Origin: Actinoallomurus bryophytorum
GTDB lineage: Bacteria > Actinomycetota > Actinomycetes > Streptosporangiales > Streptosporangiaceae
Length of the DNA stretch: 64,000 nucleotides
Direction of reading: 5' to 3'
Assembly (NCBI RefSeq): GCF_006716425.1
Contig: NZ_VFOZ01000001.1
Coordinates: 6,386,001 to 6,450,000, forward strand
Under the pieces are notes generated by a model. That model made no database searches. It was not told where the DNA came from and saw only the letters and a program-made list of their open reading frames with translations. Positions 26,241-33,771 of the stretch are shown one piece after another (within the stretch, counting starts at the first letter, position 1; each line of letters opens with the position of its first letter). The position numbers and the translations under genes are program-made.

Positions 26241-26587
26241 GCCCTGCGCGAGGGACGTGTCCACGGTGGGTTCCGCGACCACGCCGTGTACCCCACCCGC
26301 GTACCTGAGGAAATGACAGGTCCCCCGCATCCGGTGCTGCCGGACGCGGGGGACGGGCCACCGATGCTGTCACCGCCCGCGATGCCGGTGCCCGCTGAAG
26401 CCGCCGCGGCCGGTCAGGGCAAGGACGGGTGCGGCGAGCACACCCGCCGGCGGTATCGCCGTCATCGAACAGATCGTGCGCATGGTTCTCCCCTGTCCGG
26501 GTCCGGTACACCGGAGACGGTGCGTTCCCTAGGCGAGACGATCTCGCGGACCCTATGTCACAGGGGCGTTCCACCCCGTTCCATGCG
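26241..26587. repeat. Tandem duplication, collapsed unit
   Basis: Second copy of the PHP-end/terminator/RTX-start segment. The left part (26241-26353) matches 24693-24807, including the hairpin; the right part (26425-26587) matches 26082-26240, including the RTX signal-peptide codons and upstream region. About 1.2 kb of the RTX coding sequence is missing between them. Confidence 0.8.
26370..26483 (-). pseudogene. Remnant of the duplicated RTX gene
   Basis: ATG 26483 with the same GGGGAGAACC leader as the intact gene opens a 37-codon frame, MRTICSMTAIPPAGVLAAP and on, which matches the start of the RTX signal peptide (MRKICLMAAM) and then drifts out of frame and stops at 26370. The bases near 26362-26390 still resemble the first Ca-binding repeat codons of the intact gene. 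Confidence 0.75.
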
Positions 26588-26631
26588 CCCGGAGGCTCCG
26601 GCTCGTCCGGGGGTGCGAGCCGGAGCACCCG

Positions 26632-27264
26632 TCAGGGCTCTTCGTCCTCGACGAGGGGGTCCAGGCGGCGGATGAGGCGGATCGCCGCGGCGGCCACGGT
26701 GTCCGCCTCGGTCCTGGTCTCGCAGGCGGCGACCTCGCGGGCGGCCTCGCCGATCACGGTGGTCAGCACCGCGACGGTGACCCGGTCCACCGGATCGGTG
26801 CCGGCGCCCAGGAGCACGGCGTTCTGCCGCACCCACTCGCGGTTGCGCGTCCGGCGCATCAGCTCGAACCCCGGCGGCCCGTCACCGTCCATCAGCAGCC
26901 GTACGAGGTCGCGGCGCTGCCAGGAGCCTTCGAGGAACGCCTGCGCGCCGGCGATGAACAGCTCCAGCGGGTTGGTCTCACCCGCCTCCCTTAGCGCCGC
27001 GACCGCGGCCGAGGCGGCCTCCTCGTGCGCGTCCTGGTGGTCCTCCCAGAGCGCGAGGAAGAGCTCGGCCTTGCCACCGAAGTGGTGGTAGAGGCTCCCG
27101 ACACTGGATCCGGCACGTTCGACCACGTCGGCCACGCTCGCGTCCGCGAAGCCCCGCTCGGTGAAGACCTCGCGCGCCGCCGCCAGCATCCCCCGGCGCG
27201 TCTCCGCCGTACGGCTCCACTGCCAGGCGTTCGCGCTCGGGCGCGTGTTCGTCTTGCGTGCCAT
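26632..27264 (-). CDS. TetR family regulator, likely controller of the CoA-ester regulon
   Basis: A 210-residue TetR protein: DNA-binding region ASVADVVERAGSSVGSLYHH (about 40-60), with ligand domain LFIAGAQAFLEGSWQRRDLV typical of acyl-CoA-responsive TetR proteins. ATG 27264 gives MARKTNT; longer frames are rejected. It is divergent from the acyl-CoA dehydrogenase gene at 27434, with the 17-bp element at 27389-27405 in the gap, and the same element stands before two other catabolic operons nearby, so it is the best candidate repressor for all three. Confidence 0.85.
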   Translation of the reverse strand: MARKTNTRPSANAWQWSRTAETRRGMLAAAREVFTERGFADASVADVVERAGSSVGSLYHHFGGKAELFLALWEDHQDAHEEAASAAVAALREAGETNPLELFIAGAQAFLEGSWQRRDLVRLLMDGDGPPGFELMRRTRNREWVRQNAVLLGAGTDPVDRVTVAVLTTVIGEAAREVAACETRTEADTVAAAAIRLIRRLDPLVEDEEP

Positions 27265-27299
27265 CGAGATTCGCCTCCGCGCCGTCGTACCACTCAGAT

Positions 27300-27311
27300 T
27301 ACGGAACCGTA
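27300..27311. promoter_or_regulatory. Short palindrome upstream of the TetR gene
   Basis: TACGG-AA-CCGTA, 36 bp upstream of the TetR start, followed by TTCC that also pairs with GGAA. It could be a promoter-proximal autoregulatory site; it does not match the 17-bp element. Confidence 0.35.
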
Positions 27312-27388
27312 TTCCAAAATCCTCCCGCAGGGGTCCGCGCCCGTCCTTGCTGCTCTTGACACGCCCAGAGGGGAGGGGCACGCTGGTT

Positions 27389-27405
27389 CTAGAGTCACGT
27401 TCTAG
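27389..27405. promoter_or_regulatory. Operator copy 2 (best palindrome)
   Basis: CTAGAGTCACGTTCTAG, with flanking TT and AA, gives two TTCTAGAA-like 8-mers at 13-bp spacing. It lies 29 bp before the acyl-CoA dehydrogenase start. TTGACA is present at 27356-27361. Confidence 0.7.
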
Positions 27406-27433
27406 AAACTAATTCCCGTGGAGGGCCCGGCCC

Positions 27434-28594
27434 ATGGTGGACTTTTCGCTCAGCGACGAGGAGCGGCAGATCCGCGACACCGTCCGCAGCTTCATCGGCA
27501 AAGAGGTCATCCCTCTCGAGGACGAGGTGCTGCGCAACGAGCGCGCGGGCCGGCCCGGACTCGGCGCCGACGTGATCAAAGAGCTGCAGTCGAAGGCCAG
27601 GAAGGCGGGGTTCTGGGGGATCAACACCCCCGAGGAGTACGGCGGCCTGGACGCGGGTCCTCTCATGTCGGCCATCCTCACCATCGAGACCGGGCGCACG
27701 TTCGTGCCCTTCAGCTTCGGCGGCAGCGCGGACAACATCCTCTACGCCGGCACCGACGAGCAGAAGCAGCGCTACCTCATCCCGACCATCGAGGGCGAGC
27801 GGCGGTCCTGCTTCGCCATCACCGAGCCCGGCGCGGGCTCCGACGCCCGCAACATCTCCGCCCGCGCCGTCAAGGACGCGAGCGGCGACTGGATCATCAA
27901 CGGTGAGAAGACGTTCATCACCGGTGGCAACGAGGCCGACTTCGTCATGGTCTTCGCCGTCGTACCGGACGCCGGTGTCACCTGCTTCCTCGTCGACCGC
28001 GACATGGGCTGGAAGTCCGAGCCCATCCCGACCATGGGCCAGTGGGGCCCCGCGTCGCTGGTCTTCGACGACGTACGCGTGCCGAACGACAACATCCTCG
28101 GCGAGGTCGGCAAGGGCTTCGAACTCGCCATGGCCTGGATCAGGAACGGCCGCTTCATGATCCCGGCACGGGCCATCGGCGCGGCCGAGCGCCTGCTGCA
28201 GATGGCCATCGACTACGCGAACATCCGCCAGTCGATGGGCCACCTGATCGGGGAGTACCAGGCCATCCAGTGGCAGATCGCCGACTCCCAGGTGGAGATC
28301 GAGGCGACCAAGTGGCTCACCCTGTACGCGGCCTGGCGCGTACAGCAGGGCCTGGACGCCCGGCACGCCTCCTCGATCGCCAAGCTCAACGGTGCCGAGA
28401 TGGCCAACAAGGTCGTGGACCGCGTCCTGCAGATCCACGGCGGCATGGGCTACACCAAGGAGCTGCCGATCGAGCGCTGGTACCGCGAGCTGCGCCTGCT
28501 GCGCATCTACGAGGGCACCGACGAGATCCAGCGCCGTACGATCGCCCGCAACCTCCTGAAGGGTCACGTGCGCCTCGGCGGGATCGGGGAGTGA
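27434..28594 (+). CDS. Acyl-CoA dehydrogenase
   Basis: A 386-residue FAD enzyme forming 2-enoyl-CoA. CFAITEPGAGSDARNIS and IINGEKTFITGGNEADFV contact FAD, IRQSMGHLIGEYQAIQW and QIHGGMGYTKELPIERWYRE are conserved, and YEGTDEIQRRTIARNLL holds the expected catalytic Glu (360). GGAGGG precedes ATG 27434. The stop overlaps the start of the acyl-CoA synthetase gene (GTGA at 28591), so activation and first oxidation are made together. Operator copy 2 lies just upstream. Confidence 0.9.
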   Translation: MVDFSLSDEERQIRDTVRSFIGKEVIPLEDEVLRNERAGRPGLGADVIKELQSKARKAGFWGINTPEEYGGLDAGPLMSAILTIETGRTFVPFSFGGSADNILYAGTDEQKQRYLIPTIEGERRSCFAITEPGAGSDARNISARAVKDASGDWIINGEKTFITGGNEADFVMVFAVVPDAGVTCFLVDRDMGWKSEPIPTMGQWGPASLVFDDVRVPNDNILGEVGKGFELAMAWIRNGRFMIPARAIGAAERLLQMAIDYANIRQSMGHLIGEYQAIQWQIADSQVEIEATKWLTLYAAWRVQQGLDARHASSIAKLNGAEMANKVVDRVLQIHGGMGYTKELPIERWYRELRLLRIYEGTDEIQRRTIARNLLKGHVRLGGIGE

Positions 28595-30693
28595 CCCCGG
28601 CGCCGGGGGTCCGCGCGCTGTTCAACCCGGCCTCGATCGCCATGGTCGGTGCCACGGACAAGTCGGGCTGGTCGGTGAACACGCTGGCCAACCTGGACCG
28701 GCACGGCTTCGACGGGCCGGTCTACCTGGTCAACCCGCGTACCGAGACCGTGCACGGCCGGCGGGCGTACCGGAGCCTGAGCGACCTCCCCGGGCCGGTC
28801 GACCTCGCCTATGTCATGGTGCCGACCGCCGTCGTCCTCGACGTGCTGGAGGAGGGCGCGCGGCTCGGCATCCGCAACTACGTGGTGCTGACCGCGGGCT
28901 TCGGCGAGACCGGTCCGGAGGGGCGCGAGCTGGAGGGGGAGCTGGCCGACTGCTGCCGGGCGAACGGGCTCACCGTGCTCGGCCCGAACGGCAACGGCTT
29001 CATCAACGCCGCCACCTCCGTGACCCCGTACGGCCTGCCGATCCCGCCGCCGCTGCTGTCCGGCTCGGTCGGCGTCGTGCTGCAGAGCGGCGCGCTGGCC
29101 AGCTCCGTGCTCGCCTTCAGCCAGGCACGCGGCATCGGCCTCAGCCTGCTCACCTCGATGGGCAACGAGGCCGTCGTCTCGGTCACCGACGTGATCGACC
29201 ATCTCGTGGACGATCCGGCGACGAAGGTCATCGCGCTCTTCCTGGAGTCGGTCCGGCGGCCGGGAGAGTTCGCCCGTGCGGCACGCAGGGCGCTGGAGGC
29301 GGGCAAGCCGATCGTCGCGCTCAAGATCGGCCGGAGCGGGCTCGCCTCGCGTACCGCGCAGGCGCACACTGGAGCGCTCGTCGGCGACGACGCCGTCATC
29401 GACGCGGCGTTCGGCCGGCTCGGCGTCGTACGCGTGCGGTCGCTCGAAGATCTGATCATCACGGCGGGACTGCTCGCCTCGTCCGGGCCGCTGCCCGGCC
29501 CACGCCTCGGCGTGGTCACCCCGTCCGGCGGCGCCTCGGAGATCATCGCCGACCGGGCCCAGGACGAGGGGCTCGAACTGCCGCCCTTCGCCGAGGAGAC
29601 CGTCGCACGGCTCACCGAGATCATGCCGGAGTTCGGCAGCGCGGCGAACCCGCTGGACGTGACCGGGTACGTCGTCGTCGACCGGACACTGCTCGGCCGC
29701 GCGCTGCGGATCGTGGCCGAGGATCCGGGCATCGACGTCGTCATGCTGCTGTCGGACCTGCCGAGGATCGAGCCGCCCGACCCCGAGCCGGTCTTCCGCC
29801 TGTACGAGACCAGCACGCGCCTCATCGGCGAGTCGCCGCGGCCGGTCGTCATCGTCGCCAACGTGCTGACGGACGTCGGCGCGTTCGCGCGCACGCTCCA
29901 GGAGCGCACCGGGTACCCGCACGTTGTCGGCGGCATCGAGCACGGGATGTCCGCCATCGGCGCCGCCGTGCGATGGTCGCGGGCGCGAGCCCAGGTGTCA
30001 CCGCGGCCGGTGCCGGTGGCGCCGGTCGTGACCGGTGAAGGCACGGCCGTGACCGGTACGGGCACGTGGGCCGAGCATCTTGCGGCGGCGTTCCTCGCGG
30101 ACCACGGTGTGCCGGTGGTGCCGTCCGAGCTCGTGCCGGACGAGGCGGCCGCCGTGGCCGCGGCCGACGGGTTCGGCTATCCGGTCGTGCTGAAGGCCGC
30201 CGCCGAGGGGCTGGGCCACAAGAGCGACGTCGGCGGCGTACGGCTGGGCCTCACGTCGGCCGAGGACGTACGCCGGGCGTACCGGGAGATCCGCGCGGCC
30301 GCCGGCGGGATCGGCGCGCTGGTCCAGCCGCAGCGGCACGGCGGTGTCGAACTCCTGGTCGGCATCGTGCGCGACCCGAACTGGGGCCTGGTCCTGGCGG
30401 TCGGCCTCGGCGGCGTCTGGGTGGAGGTCCTGAAGGACTCCGCCTTGCGGCTGCTGCCGGTCGGCGCCGCCGAGGTACGGGAGGCGCTCGGCGAACTGCG
30501 CGGAGCCGGACTGCTCCAGGGCGCCCGCGGCACCGAACCCGCCGACCTGGACGCGGTGGCCGAGACCGTCGCCCGCGTCTGCGCCCTGGCCGATGGCCTG
30601 GGCGACGACCTGGAGTCCCTGGAGATCAACCCGCTCCTGGTACGCGGCTCACGGATCGAGGCCCTGGACGCGCTGATCACCTGGCGCACCTGA
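28591..30693 (+). CDS. ADP-forming acyl-CoA synthetase (fused alpha and beta subunits)
   Basis: A 700-residue NDP-forming acyl-CoA synthetase. Domains: CoA-binding Rossmann (about 5-130, ASIAMVGATDKSGWSV), succinyl-CoA-synthetase-like domains (about 150-450) with the phospho-histidine motif AHTGALVGDDAVIDAAF (His259), and a C-terminal ATP-grasp domain (about 475-695; YPVVLKAAAEGLGHKSDVGG, GVELLVGIVRDPNWG, LESLEINPLL). It would activate a carboxylic acid with CoA while making ADP from ATP, or run in reverse to make ATP. It starts at GTG 28591 within the dehydrogenase stop. Confidence 0.9.
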   Translation: MTPAPGVRALFNPASIAMVGATDKSGWSVNTLANLDRHGFDGPVYLVNPRTETVHGRRAYRSLSDLPGPVDLAYVMVPTAVVLDVLEEGARLGIRNYVVLTAGFGETGPEGRELEGELADCCRANGLTVLGPNGNGFINAATSVTPYGLPIPPPLLSGSVGVVLQSGALASSVLAFSQARGIGLSLLTSMGNEAVVSVTDVIDHLVDDPATKVIALFLESVRRPGEFARAARRALEAGKPIVALKIGRSGLASRTAQAHTGALVGDDAVIDAAFGRLGVVRVRSLEDLIITAGLLASSGPLPGPRLGVVTPSGGASEIIADRAQDEGLELPPFAEETVARLTEIMPEFGSAANPLDVTGYVVVDRTLLGRALRIVAEDPGIDVVMLLSDLPRIEPPDPEPVFRLYETSTRLIGESPRPVVIVANVLTDVGAFARTLQERTGYPHVVGGIEHGMSAIGAAVRWSRARAQVSPRPVPVAPVVTGEGTAVTGTGTWAEHLAAAFLADHGVPVVPSELVPDEAAAVAAADGFGYPVVLKAAAEGLGHKSDVGGVRLGLTSAEDVRRAYREIRAAAGGIGALVQPQRHGGVELLVGIVRDPNWGLVLAVGLGGVWVEVLKDSALRLLPVGAAEVREALGELRGAGLLQGARGTEPADLDAVAETVARVCALADGLGDDLESLEINPLLVRGSRIEALDALITWRT

Positions 30694-31026
30694 CGGTCGG
30701 CGGCCCGGCAGACCTGGACGGTCGCCCATTCCTGGGTCGCGGAGCCCGCGCGCCCCGCGCTAGGTGGTTCTCGACCCGCGCCACCGTGACGCCGCGAAGC
30801 GGTTGACCGGCCGGGGCGGCGTCATCGAGAACGCCGCGTCGACCATGCGCCTCGCCTCGTCCGGGTAGCGCCGGATCAGAACCGAGAGCTGCGACAGGTC
30901 TGCGATCCAAGAGAGTCCGGGCTCGGGTGGGGCCCCGTGACCACGTCTAGCAGGCTGCGATTCGGATGGCTGGAGTCGCCGCCCGTCGAGCTGGAGTCCG
31001 CTGGAGCCGGACATAAGGGGTCGCGT
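30694..31026. other. Intergenic region with a possible coding remnant
   Basis: About 330 bp. On the minus strand a frame closing at 30760 reads WIADLSQLSVLIRRYPDEA then RRMVDAAFS, which looks more protein-like than its surroundings, but it has no convincing start or ribosome site and no recognised family. The last 15 bp hold AAGGGG before the XRE gene. Confidence 0.35.
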
Positions 31027-31437
31027 ATGGAAGAGCCGCCGAACACGCCACAGGCGATCTGGGGGCGCGAGCTGAAGCACTACCGGAACCGCGCCGGGCT
31101 CACGCAGGCAGAGTTGGCGGCACGCCTCTACTGCTCGGACTCGCTCATCAGCTCAATAGAGACCGGGCAGGTCCCGGCGATGCCTGACTTCGCCGAGGCG
31201 GCCGATCGGGAACTCAGCACCGATGGCGTGTTGGTCCGTACGCTCGACTTTCGGAAGAACGAGCCCGCCTACCCGACGTGGTTCACGGCCCTAGGCGGGG
31301 TGGTCAGCACGCGCACGGACGACATCGCCACGGTCACTGCGTCTTGGGAGTCGATCAGTCGCGCGGCCCTACCTGAGGACATGTCCCGAGGCTTGATCCT
31401 CAAGACAGCAGAGGAGCTATGGGAACACCACAGCTAG
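31027..31437 (+). pseudogene. XRE regulator with DUF5753 domain, internally deleted
   Basis: A 136-residue frame. Residues about 12-65 are a normal XRE helix-turn-helix (HYRNRAGLTQAELAARLYCS, LISSIETGQV). Residues 75-95 (RTLDFRKNEPAYPTWF) are the start of DUF5753 and ESISRAALPEDMSRGLI is its end; the middle 120-130 residues of the usual 280-residue protein are missing without loss of frame. The gene may still make a DNA-binding protein. AAGGGG precedes ATG 31027. Its base composition is visibly less GC-rich than its neighbours, suggesting transfer. It overlaps the DUF397 remnant by 19 bases. Confidence 0.7.
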
Positions 31438-31526
31438 ACGACCTCGAATGGCGCAAGGCGAGTCCGAGCAACGACACAGGCTCGGCTTGCGTCGAGATCG
31501 CGGTCCTCGACTCGGACCGCGACTGA
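31419..31526 (+). pseudogene. Truncated DUF397 protein
   Basis: ATG 31419, with AGAGGAG upstream, starts a 35-residue frame with LDDLEWRKASPSNDTGSACV and EIAVLDSD, the N-terminal half of DUF397. The usual C-terminal half (LRDSKDP... W-X-X-F) is absent, replaced by a stop at 31524. DUF397 genes normally follow XRE/DUF5753 genes, as here. Confidence 0.7.
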
Positions 31527-31583
31527 CAGAGCCCGATCCGACGGGTGGCCCGCACCGCAGCCGGTGAGGGCCACCCCGGGGAC

Positions 31584-33680
31584 CTACTTGTAGCTCAGCC
31601 AGGTGCCGATCGGCCTGCGCTGACCGACGGCGGGGCGGTTGTAGTCACAGACACCCGTGCGGAACGTCGACCGCAGCTGCTTCTGCTCCTCGGCCGTGAA
31701 CGTGACCGGGTAGTCGCGGAAGTTCAGCGGCTTCAGCGCGCACTTCATGGCGTCCATCGACAGGCTCTCCCCGGCCGCCATGCGGGTGTTGGCGGCCACG
31801 GGGTACTTCGCCCCGCACTGCCCGCCGGCCGGGTAGGTGAGGGGTTCGCGAATGCGCTCGGTCGCCGACAGGTAGCAGCCGTCGCCCAGGTCGGACGGGC
31901 GGTCGGCGACGACCTTGTGCCGCAGGTCGCGGCCCGAGTGGTCGGCGTCGATCGCGGTCAGCCAGCGTTCCATGGCGCCGAACTCGTACACCGCCGCGGC
32001 GGTCGCCTCGGCGGTGGTCGGGTCGCTCTCGATGATGACCTGGTTGGCCGCGGTGCCGCTCGCGTGCAGCAGCCGCTGCCGCATCACGAACGACCACTCC
32101 GTCGTGTGGATGTCGTTGCCCGGCCCGGCGAAGTCCAGGTCCGTGCGCTGGTCGATGATCGGGGTCTGCCGCAGGCCCTGCGACGCCGCGTTGACGAGGT
32201 CGTCGGCGTACACCGTGTTCAGTGCCTTCGGGTCCGCGGCGAGGCGCTGTGCCACCGGCTTACCGGTGTAGTCCAGGCCGCCGATGGCGGTGTTGAGCGC
32301 GGTGAACTCGGCCGGTGTGATCGCCTTCGCCTTCAGCGCCGCCAGTCCGTACTGGACGCCGACGTTGTCCAGCGGGCTGCGGACGAACCCGGTACGCGGG
32401 TCGCGGCCGAGCTGGTTGACGAACTGCTCGTTGGAGTTGCACTTGACGCCGCCCGGGTTGGTGACCGGGTCCCAGCGCGCGGACACCGGGATCGCCGCGT
32501 TGCAGCTGTCCGTGGCCGTGGACCGGCTGGCGAAGGTCTGGTCCCAGGACACGCAGGTCGTGTAGTCGTTGAACCCGGCGATGGCCTTCTTCTGCGCGTC
32601 GGTGAACGCGGTGCCGGGACCGGCGAAGAAACGGTCCAGCAGCCGGCAGTCCGAGACCGGGCCGGCCGTGCTCAGCGGGTCGGGGAAGGACACGCCGGGG
32701 ATGATGCCGTCCACGATGCCCGGGTAGTTCTCGGCGATGTCGTACTGCTGGATGGCACCGCCGGAGCCGCCCCAGCCGATCGTGTGGGCGACCGGGCCGT
32801 ACGTCTCGACGAAGTGCTCCTTGACCATCATCGCCGCCTCGGCCGAGATGATCGGGCTGCAGTTGTTGTCCAGCACGTTGAGGGTGGAGGAGGCGACCGC
32901 GTAGCCCTGACCCAGGAACAGGTCGTTCAGCACGCCGCCGGTCCCGCTGCCCTGGTGGTAGCCGGCGTTGCAGCCTCCGCCGAAGGTGTAGACGAGCCGG
33001 TCGTTCCAGCTCCTGTCCGGGGCGACCGGGGAGGGCGCGGCGCCGTCGTACAGGGCCGCGATCTCATAGACCGCGCGGTCGATCGTGCCGCGCTCGACCC
33101 GCACGATGTAGGGCACCTTGGCGCCGTTCACCGTCGCGGTGGCCAGGTCCGCGGGGCGGCTGGACGGGTCGGCCAGCGGCGCGTACGCGCCCGCCGTCGT
33201 GCGGTACTGGTAGCTCACCTGGGTGGGCGCGGAGCAGAACGGCTGCGACGCCGCCGGCAGCCCGAACGCCTGGGTCTCGCAGTAGAACGGAAGCTGCTGG
33301 CGGCCGGAGAGCACCGGCCCGGTGATGGGGTGGTTCGTGACGCGCAGGGAGGCGTGGTCGCCGGACTGGCGGGCCTCCAGCGTGTTGGCGCCCTCCCGCA
33401 GGCCGCCCACCACCCCGAGGAGGCTGCCGTCGGACTGCCGGCGCAGGCCCGAGGTCACGTCGTGCCCGTTCGCGCTGACGGTCGTCGGCCGCGAGCCCGC
33501 CGGGACGACGCGGATCAGCACCTGGCCGCCGCTGACGAACTGCGGCCGGGGGTTCGAGACGGACTCGATGGTCAACCGCGAATGCGATGCCGACCCGTAC
33601 GCCGCCGTCGCCGGCAGCAGGGGCACCGCCGTCGCCAGTGCGATACAGGCGATGGCCGAACGCCATCTTCGATCTGCCAC
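31584..33680 (-). CDS. Secreted DUF6351 family protein (hydrolase-like)
   Basis: A 698-residue exported protein: signal peptide (about 1-30), N-terminal Ig-like domain (35-120), then an alpha/beta-hydrolase-like core with the nucleophile-type turn IGWGGSGGAI (Ser306) and a late MERWLTAIDADHSGRDLR segment, as in the DUF6351 family. Several conserved cysteines may form disulfides outside. An ester- or polymer-hydrolysing role is likely but unproven. GTG 33680 has GGAG upstream. It lies downstream of the DUF35/thiolase-like pair on the same strand, with a hairpin between. Confidence 0.8.
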   Translation of the reverse strand: MADRRWRSAIACIALATAVPLLPATAAYGSASHSRLTIESVSNPRPQFVSGGQVLIRVVPAGSRPTTVSANGHDVTSGLRRQSDGSLLGVVGGLREGANTLEARQSGDHASLRVTNHPITGPVLSGRQQLPFYCETQAFGLPAASQPFCSAPTQVSYQYRTTAGAYAPLADPSSRPADLATATVNGAKVPYIVRVERGTIDRAVYEIAALYDGAAPSPVAPDRSWNDRLVYTFGGGCNAGYHQGSGTGGVLNDLFLGQGYAVASSTLNVLDNNCSPIISAEAAMMVKEHFVETYGPVAHTIGWGGSGGAIQQYDIAENYPGIVDGIIPGVSFPDPLSTAGPVSDCRLLDRFFAGPGTAFTDAQKKAIAGFNDYTTCVSWDQTFASRSTATDSCNAAIPVSARWDPVTNPGGVKCNSNEQFVNQLGRDPRTGFVRSPLDNVGVQYGLAALKAKAITPAEFTALNTAIGGLDYTGKPVAQRLAADPKALNTVYADDLVNAASQGLRQTPIIDQRTDLDFAGPGNDIHTTEWSFVMRQRLLHASGTAANQVIIESDPTTAEATAAAVYEFGAMERWLTAIDADHSGRDLRHKVVADRPSDLGDGCYLSATERIREPLTYPAGGQCGAKYPVAANTRMAAGESLSMDAMKCALKPLNFRDYPVTFTAEEQKQLRSTFRTGVCDYNRPAVGQRRPIGTWLSYK

Positions 33681-33734
33681 TAGCCGCTCCGCTCACTCAT
33701 GGCACCGCGCCCGCGGTGCCGGAACCGGTAACAC

Positions 33735-33755
33735 CGCCCGCGGAGGCTGCGGGCG
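33735..33755. terminator. Hairpin after the thiolase-like gene
   Basis: CGCCCGC at 33735-33741 pairs with GCGGGCG at 33749-33755 over a 7-nt loop, in the gap before the DUF6351 gene. Confidence 0.55.
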
Positions 33756-33771
33756 GGCGTCTACCCCCGGA

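Noticed and set aside
24693-26587. Insertion sequence or transposon as the cause of the duplication
   Set aside because: No transposase frame, terminal inverted repeats or target-site duplications were seen.
22263-27405. KstR-type cholesterol operators
   Set aside because: The KstR consensus has two bases between AAC and GTT; here the arms are separated by five bases and the AAC/GTT core is absent at two of three sites.
30760-31080. Minus-strand frame ending 30760 as a gene
   Set aside because: Part of it looks protein-like, but no start, ribosome site or family could be supported; kept only as an intergenic note.
31545-33683. A 700-codon plus-strand frame
   Set aside because: Complete shadow of the DUF6351 gene, which has a signal peptide and family motifs.
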